Below are positions 58,853-64,000 of a stretch of 64,000 nucleotides of DNA, piece after piece. Position 1 is the first letter of the stretch. Each line of letters starts with the position of its first letter. The position numbers were made by a program, and so were the translations under genes. The stretch spans positions 61,993-125,992 of the forward strand of contig BAAHQB010000402.1 of assembly GCA_054601695.1 (NCBI GenBank), given 5' to 3'. Below the pieces are notes generated by a model, which was not told the origin of the DNA, did not search any database, and saw only the letters and a program-made list of their open reading frames with translations. This DNA comes from Amorphochlora amoebiformis. Its lineage: Eukaryota; Cercozoa; Chlorarachniophyceae.

Positions 58853-58908
58853 CCGGATCAAATGATCGAAATCGCATTATCGCTTTCTGCCATATCTGGT
58901 ATAAGTAG

Positions 58909-58948
<40 letters not shown>

Positions 58949-59103
58949 GTACACATATTATAGACAAAATATGATATTACACATAAACTATGAGATATAT
59001 GTGTAGATATATTTGTATCTATACGCATATATATAAACACGTATATACATATACATATATATATATATACACTATACATATGCATGTATATTTACATGCG
59101 TAC

Positions 59104-59157
<54 letters not shown>

Positions 59158-59386
59158 ATGATTTATGATATACATATGTATATAATACATACATATATAT
59201 ATATATATTTATGTATATATACATATACATACGATAAGTGTATATGCTTATATTATATTGTATATATTCGTGTACATATGTATATACAATAATTTATGCG
59301 TAATTACTAGACCTTGCAAATATATATATATATATATTAATCTCTATATATATATTGTATATATATATATATACATATATACATAT

Positions 59387-59417
<31 letters not shown>

Positions 59418-59608
59418 GTATATAATATTACCGTGAGGGGCTTTTTAAGCGAGTTATCCCCTTCGCACCCTCCAACGTTACACTCAAATCTCTACATATA
59501 TATATGTGTATATATGTGTATATATGTACATATATATATTTATTTATATACTTAAATATATATACACACATACATACACATATATATACATATATATATA
59601 TATGTATA

Positions 59609-59640
<32 letters not shown>

Positions 59641-59696
59641 ACATGCAAATGCATTAAATATATCAATATTTACGTACATATGTACGTACATACATG

Positions 59697-59740
<44 letters not shown>

Positions 59741-59899
59741 TTAGATATACGTTCATAAAAATGTATATATATATATATATATTTACATATATATATATGT
59801 ATATATACTGTACAATATACATATAGGAACATATTATATACATATATATATATATACATACATATATATATATATATATAAATATATAGATATATACAA

Positions 59900-59939
<40 letters not shown>

Positions 59940-60464
59940 GTACATATCTGTATATATGTATATGTATATATTATAATATATGCATTAAATTGTATATACA
60001 TAAACTTATCACTTATGTATAATTCATATACACATATACCTCTTAAAATCTGATATATATATAATATATATTACATTTGTATGTATGTTACATATGTAAA
60101 CATATATAAATATATATATAATACATATATACATCATATGTATATATATATATATATATTACATATATATATATATATATATATCCGTTTATACCTCTCT
60201 TTTTCCATAAATGTCATACTCCACAAAAAAATTCTTTTCTTTCATAATCGCCCTTTATATATATATACATTTATATTATGCACGTATAATAGAAATCTAT
60301 TATATTATATATAGATAAAGTATAGATTATTTATACACACATATATATATATATATATATATACATATATATGTATATTTAAATGTTTGTATACATACTA
60401 ATATATATATATATATATGTATACACACACACATATATATATACATATATATATAGATGTATTT

Positions 60465-60511
<47 letters not shown>

Positions 60512-60521
60512 CATATTTACG

Positions 60522-60587
<66 letters not shown>

Positions 60588-60749
60588 CATATATAAACAC
60601 ATATCCACATACATGCATACACACACACCCCCACACACCCTACACCCTCAAAATACTCTGAAAACCACCTGAAAAAACATCATAGATTTCACTGTATATA
60701 CGCATATACAAACGTATATACACACATATGTATATAAACATATATACAT

Positions 60750-60816
<67 letters not shown>

Positions 60817-61322
60817 ACATATTACACACACAAAACATACACCCACACCACAATCCCCCGAACACCCCTCTCCAACACTGATAAAGCTCTCAAATTCTCA
60901 CCTAGACACAGCTCGTTGTAGCTCGAACTTTGGGATACTGTACGGCCGAGCGCTGTCGGGGTTGTCAAAGGGCCAGTTTGGAGGGCATATCCAAAGTGCT
61001 GGTTCGATATTTGCTTCGGAGAGAGCTGAGAGGGTCGATGTAGGGTAGTAATGGGCGAGATTTACCTGGGTAGGGCACGATGAGGGTGAGATTTTGAAGG
61101 TATGTATTTGTGTGAGTGTGTGATTGTGATTGTGTTCTGATGGATTCTTTTTAGATATTTTATATATGTATATATATGTATATGTATATATATATATATG
61201 TATATATATGTATACATATATATACATATATATATATATACATATACACGTACGTACATATACATGTGTATATATACATATATAGGTGTTTGTATATCCG
61301 CATATGTACATATCGACATACG

Positions 61323-61353
<31 letters not shown>

Positions 61354-61570
61354 ATATATATATATATATATTGATGTTTGTATATCCGCATATGTACATA
61401 CCGGCATATACGCTATATATATATATTTATATCATAAATACATATATATATATGTATTTGTATAAATATAGGTGTTTGTATACCCGCATATGTACTTATC
61501 GACATATATATATATATTATATATATATATACATATATATTATATATTATATATATATTATATATATATG

Positions 61571-61604
<34 letters not shown>

Positions 61605-61628
61605 TGCAAATATATATTATATATATAT

Positions 61629-61670
<42 letters not shown>

Positions 61671-62393
61671 GCATACCAATATGTATGCATGCATTCTTGC
61701 ATTCATCATCTATATCTTCAATGACATACAACATTACACATTCAAATAAATTTCCGAAAAACCAAAACACACAACACATACATATACCTGAAATGTCTCC
61801 AGATTCCGTAGATTAGTTTGGTATACCCGAACAGGCTTCGTATATTCAAATGGTAGCCAAGATTGCCAATCCGGAATAAACCAATGATTTGACCTATTAG
61901 AGGTAGAATTAGGGTTGGGGTTAGGGTTAGTTAGGGTTAGGGTTAGAATAAGGGTTAGGGTTAGAATTAGGGTTAGGCGTAGGGTTAGAATTAGGGTTAG
62001 AATTAGGGCTAGTGTTAGATTAGGGTTAAGGGTAGGGTTAGAATTAGGGTTAGGGTTGGAATAAGGGTTAGGGTTAGGGTTAGAATTAGGGTTAGAAAGA
62101 GGGTTAGGGTTAGAATTAGGTCTAGGGTTAGAGTTAGAATTAGGGTTAGGGTTAGAAGTTGGGTTAGGGTTAGAATAAGGGTTAGGGTTAGAGTTAGGGT
62201 TAGGGTTAGGGTTCGGGTTAGAATTAGGGTTATGGTTAGAATTAGGGTTAGGGTTAGGGATAGGGTTAGGGCTAGGGTTAGGACTAGGGCTATGGGAAGG
62301 GCTAGGGTTTAGGGCTAGGGTTGCTAATTTAGATGTGATATATATATATATATATGTATATGTATATATTACAAAAACAGATATGTACATATT

Positions 62394-62439
<46 letters not shown>

Positions 62440-62878
62440 CCCACCTAGCTTCTATCCTGAGGTTCGAAAACATGGCGAAAGCAGGGTAAGTCCTAAGAGC
62501 CACGTAGGGCATCAAACCTATCGCCAAAACCATACCCATCATCACATCCGAAGGCCAGCCCCTCCACCGGAACCCAACTCTGGGTCCGGTGGCCCTGGGT
62601 TCCGAGGCCTTAGATCCCAGGGCCTTGGGTCCTGAGGCCTTGTGTCCCGAGGCCTTGGTTTCCGAAACATACTTGGGTTCCGAAGTAGTCTTGGGCCCCG
62701 AGGTGGTTCTGGGTCCCGAGGTCATCTTTGATTTCGAGGTCGTCTTGGATTCCGAGACAGGTTTGGGTTCCGAGCGGTAGTCGACCTTGGGTGTAGCGTA
62801 GCGGACGGCGGCCAAGGTGTTTAGCACGGCGAGGGTTGTAACTGATGTAATAATACGCAAGATATCGGATATCTTCAT
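58830..62878 (-). CDS. Membrane protein of an uncharacterised family
   Basis: Seven minus-strand exons with fully consistent phase: 62445-62878 (ATG), 61788-61893, 60902-61065, 60639-60668, 60195-60252, 59432-59491 and 58830-58895 (stop TAG). Product about 305 residues. It starts [20 protein letters not shown] (signal or anchor), then a Pro/Ser/Lys-rich repeat region of [13 protein letters not shown] units (35-105), a hydrophobic segment ([15 protein letters not shown]), and the motif [20 protein letters not shown]. Further on are [28 protein letters not shown] and [18 protein letters not shown]. From memory, FSNLR..SNH followed by P..EL.R and FR.f.p..C.H occurs in uncharacterised multi-pass proteins related to HTTM/vitamin K carboxylase-like families; I could not check this. 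Introns are (TA)n, one TTAGGG block and an AC-rich stretch. Confidence 0.8.
61270..61505. repeat. Three copies of a ~45-bp segment in (TA)n
   Basis: GTGTTTGTATATCCGCATAT then GTACATATCGACATA occurs near 61285, 61373 and 61472 with small changes. It lies in the intron between exons 61788 and 61065 and resembles the exon-fragment duplications elsewhere, but I find no intact exon that it copies. Confidence 0.75.
61905..62330. repeat. TTAGGG/TTAGAATTAGGG array
   Basis: Variant GGGTTAGAATTAGGGTTAGG on the plus strand (CCCTAATTCTAACCC in gene sense) filling intron 1 of the minus-strand membrane protein gene. Confidence 0.9.
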
Positions 62879-62947
62879 GTGAGATGCAGGATATTAATTT
62901 TTAATATATGTATAAATATTGCATAATGTACATACATATGTATATAC

Positions 62948-62993
<46 letters not shown>

Positions 62994-63077
62994 ATATATA
63001 TATATATATCGATATATGTATATGAGTATATATACACATGTATATACATATAAAAGATGAGTTCACATGCATACATG

Positions 63078-63123
<46 letters not shown>

Positions 63124-63203
63124 TAGAGGTATCGTGTATATGCTAGATTTTATTCCTTCTCCGTAAAACCATTAATAATATATATATATATATATATCTT
63201 ATG

Positions 63204-63236
<33 letters not shown>

Positions 63237-63395
63237 GTTGTATAGGTATAATATAGAAAGATAAATATACATGTACATATATATATGTATATATATATGT
63301 ATGTGTGTATATATGTATATATGAGTATATACATACACATACATTCATGCGTATCACCTCGAGATGTCCTTATATGGTAGATGGAATAGTATATA

Positions 63396-63429
<34 letters not shown>

Positions 63430-63569
63430 GAATACATACATACACCATAGTACACACACACACGTATATATATATATATATATACATATATATAATAATA
63501 TATATATATATATTTACATATATGTATATATATATATATATGTACATATATATATTATATCACCCCAAG
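62879..63569. other. Intergenic or intron sequence, TA-rich
   Basis: (TA)n with two islands resembling the exon at 63570: 63121-63170 (encodes [13 protein letters not shown] then stop) and 63345-63395 (TCACCTCGAGATGTCCTTAT). The first 200 bp should include the promoter of the gene starting at 62878. Confidence 0.6.
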
Positions 63570-63715
63570 ATACGCCTAAAGGGTATTGCGTATATGGTGG
63601 GTATTCCTTCTCCGTCTGTTCGAGGCCCCAATAGTACATCAAGGGACACATCAATGCAAATATACATACGGCTTCCCGCCAGTGATTTTGGAGAGCTGAG
63701 TTTAGGTGAAATTAG
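63570..63715 (+). CDS. Exon of a plus-strand gene running off the window
   Basis: Island bounded by CCCCAAG and GTAAAATC with one open frame of 48 codons: IRLKGIAYMVGIPSPSVRG, then PNSTSRDTSMQIYIRLPASD and FGELSLGEI, ending in phase 2. No family recognised. The 3' end and its donor are in a 43-bp tandem duplication. The next intron is CT-rich and continues to the window end. The start of the gene was not found. Confidence 0.55.
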
Positions 63716-63765
63716 GTAAAATCAGTGATTTTGGAGAGCTGAGTTTAGGTGAAATTAGGTAAAAT
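63680..63765. repeat. 43-bp tandem duplication across a splice donor
   Basis: CAGTGATTTTGGAGAGCTGA plus GTTTAGGTGAAATTAGGTAAAAT is present twice head to tail without change. Each copy ends an exon frame with AATTAG-GTAAAAT, giving two equivalent donors. Confidence 0.9.
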
Positions 63766-63769
63766 TCTA

Positions 63770-63958
63770 TCTCAAACTCTCTTAGGTTCATCTCTGTCTG
63801 TTGTCTTCTCTTGTTCTATCTGTTTCCGACTCTGTCTCCCTCTCCTCTCTTTATCCATAAATATTCTCTCTCTTATATATCAAATTCTCTTCTCTCTTCC
63901 CTCTCTAACCCTCTCTCTCTCTCTCTCTCTCCTCTCTCTCTTTCTCTCTCTATATGCA

Positions 63959-63989
<31 letters not shown>

Positions 63990-64000
63990 GTATCCAGTAA
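63770..64000. repeat. CT-rich low-complexity sequence
   Basis: CTCTCTTTCTC-type sequence with a few unique words, ending in (TA)n. Probable intron of the right-edge gene. Confidence 0.8.

Noticed and set aside
60899-61048. Plus-strand frame over exon 60902-61065
   Set aside because: It is open but ends at no fitting partner; the minus frame joins three neighbouring exons in phase.

Overview
The window is nuclear DNA from a eukaryote, probably a unicellular alga or other protist. The evidence is spliceosomal GT-AG introns, a Ty1/copia retrotransposon, a PDR/ABCG-type transporter, an Sm/LSm gene and TTAGGG-type telomere-like arrays. The species cannot be named from the sequence. At first sight it is almost all low complexity: (TA)n tracts of 20-150 bp everywhere, TTAGGG/CCCTAA arrays, GA/CT blocks, an 84-nt poly-T and a 363-nt poly-A. 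The long open frames in that sequence (poly-[19 protein letters not shown]) are artefacts.

Reading the short unique islands between the repeats shows ordinary genes cut into 14-270 nt exons. Their introns are largely (TA)n or (CCCTAA)n with correct ends: GTATATA...TATATAG and GTAACCCTAACCC...CCCTAG. I joined exons by hand using splice sites, codon phase and protein motifs. Left to right: (1) a minus-strand gene of unknown function, possibly Alba-like (exons 11696 to 601); (2) inside one of its introns, a 3.9-kb copia element with identical 238-bp LTRs (2735-6648), plus a candidate solo LTR (6860-7184); (3) a minus-strand PDR/ABCG transporter gene (21397 down to about 12563) of which only a degenerate first nucleotide-binding domain is recognisable; (4) an unknown minus-strand gene (about 28186 to 22894); (5) an Sm/LSm-family gene, minus (33599 to about 28293); (6) a possible 40-codon plus-strand gene (34524-35883); (7) a small basic protein gene with SHOCT-like helices, minus (41433 to 36479); (8) a membrane-anchored endonuclease/exonuclease/phosphatase (EEP) family phosphodiesterase, plus, 25 exons over 15.7 kb (41871-57551); (9) a membrane protein of an uncharacterised family, minus (62878 to 58830); (10) the start of another plus-strand gene at the right edge (63570 onward).

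Two features stand out. Introns have the composition of telomeric and TA microsatellite arrays yet keep exact splice signals and phase. In nearly every gene an exon, or an exon end with its splice site, has been tandemly duplicated beside a TA tract, leaving one intact copy and one to five decayed copies. The genes do not form an obvious pathway. The copia element lacks its integrase core although its LTRs are identical and its frame is open. All exon joins are manual inferences and need transcript data.
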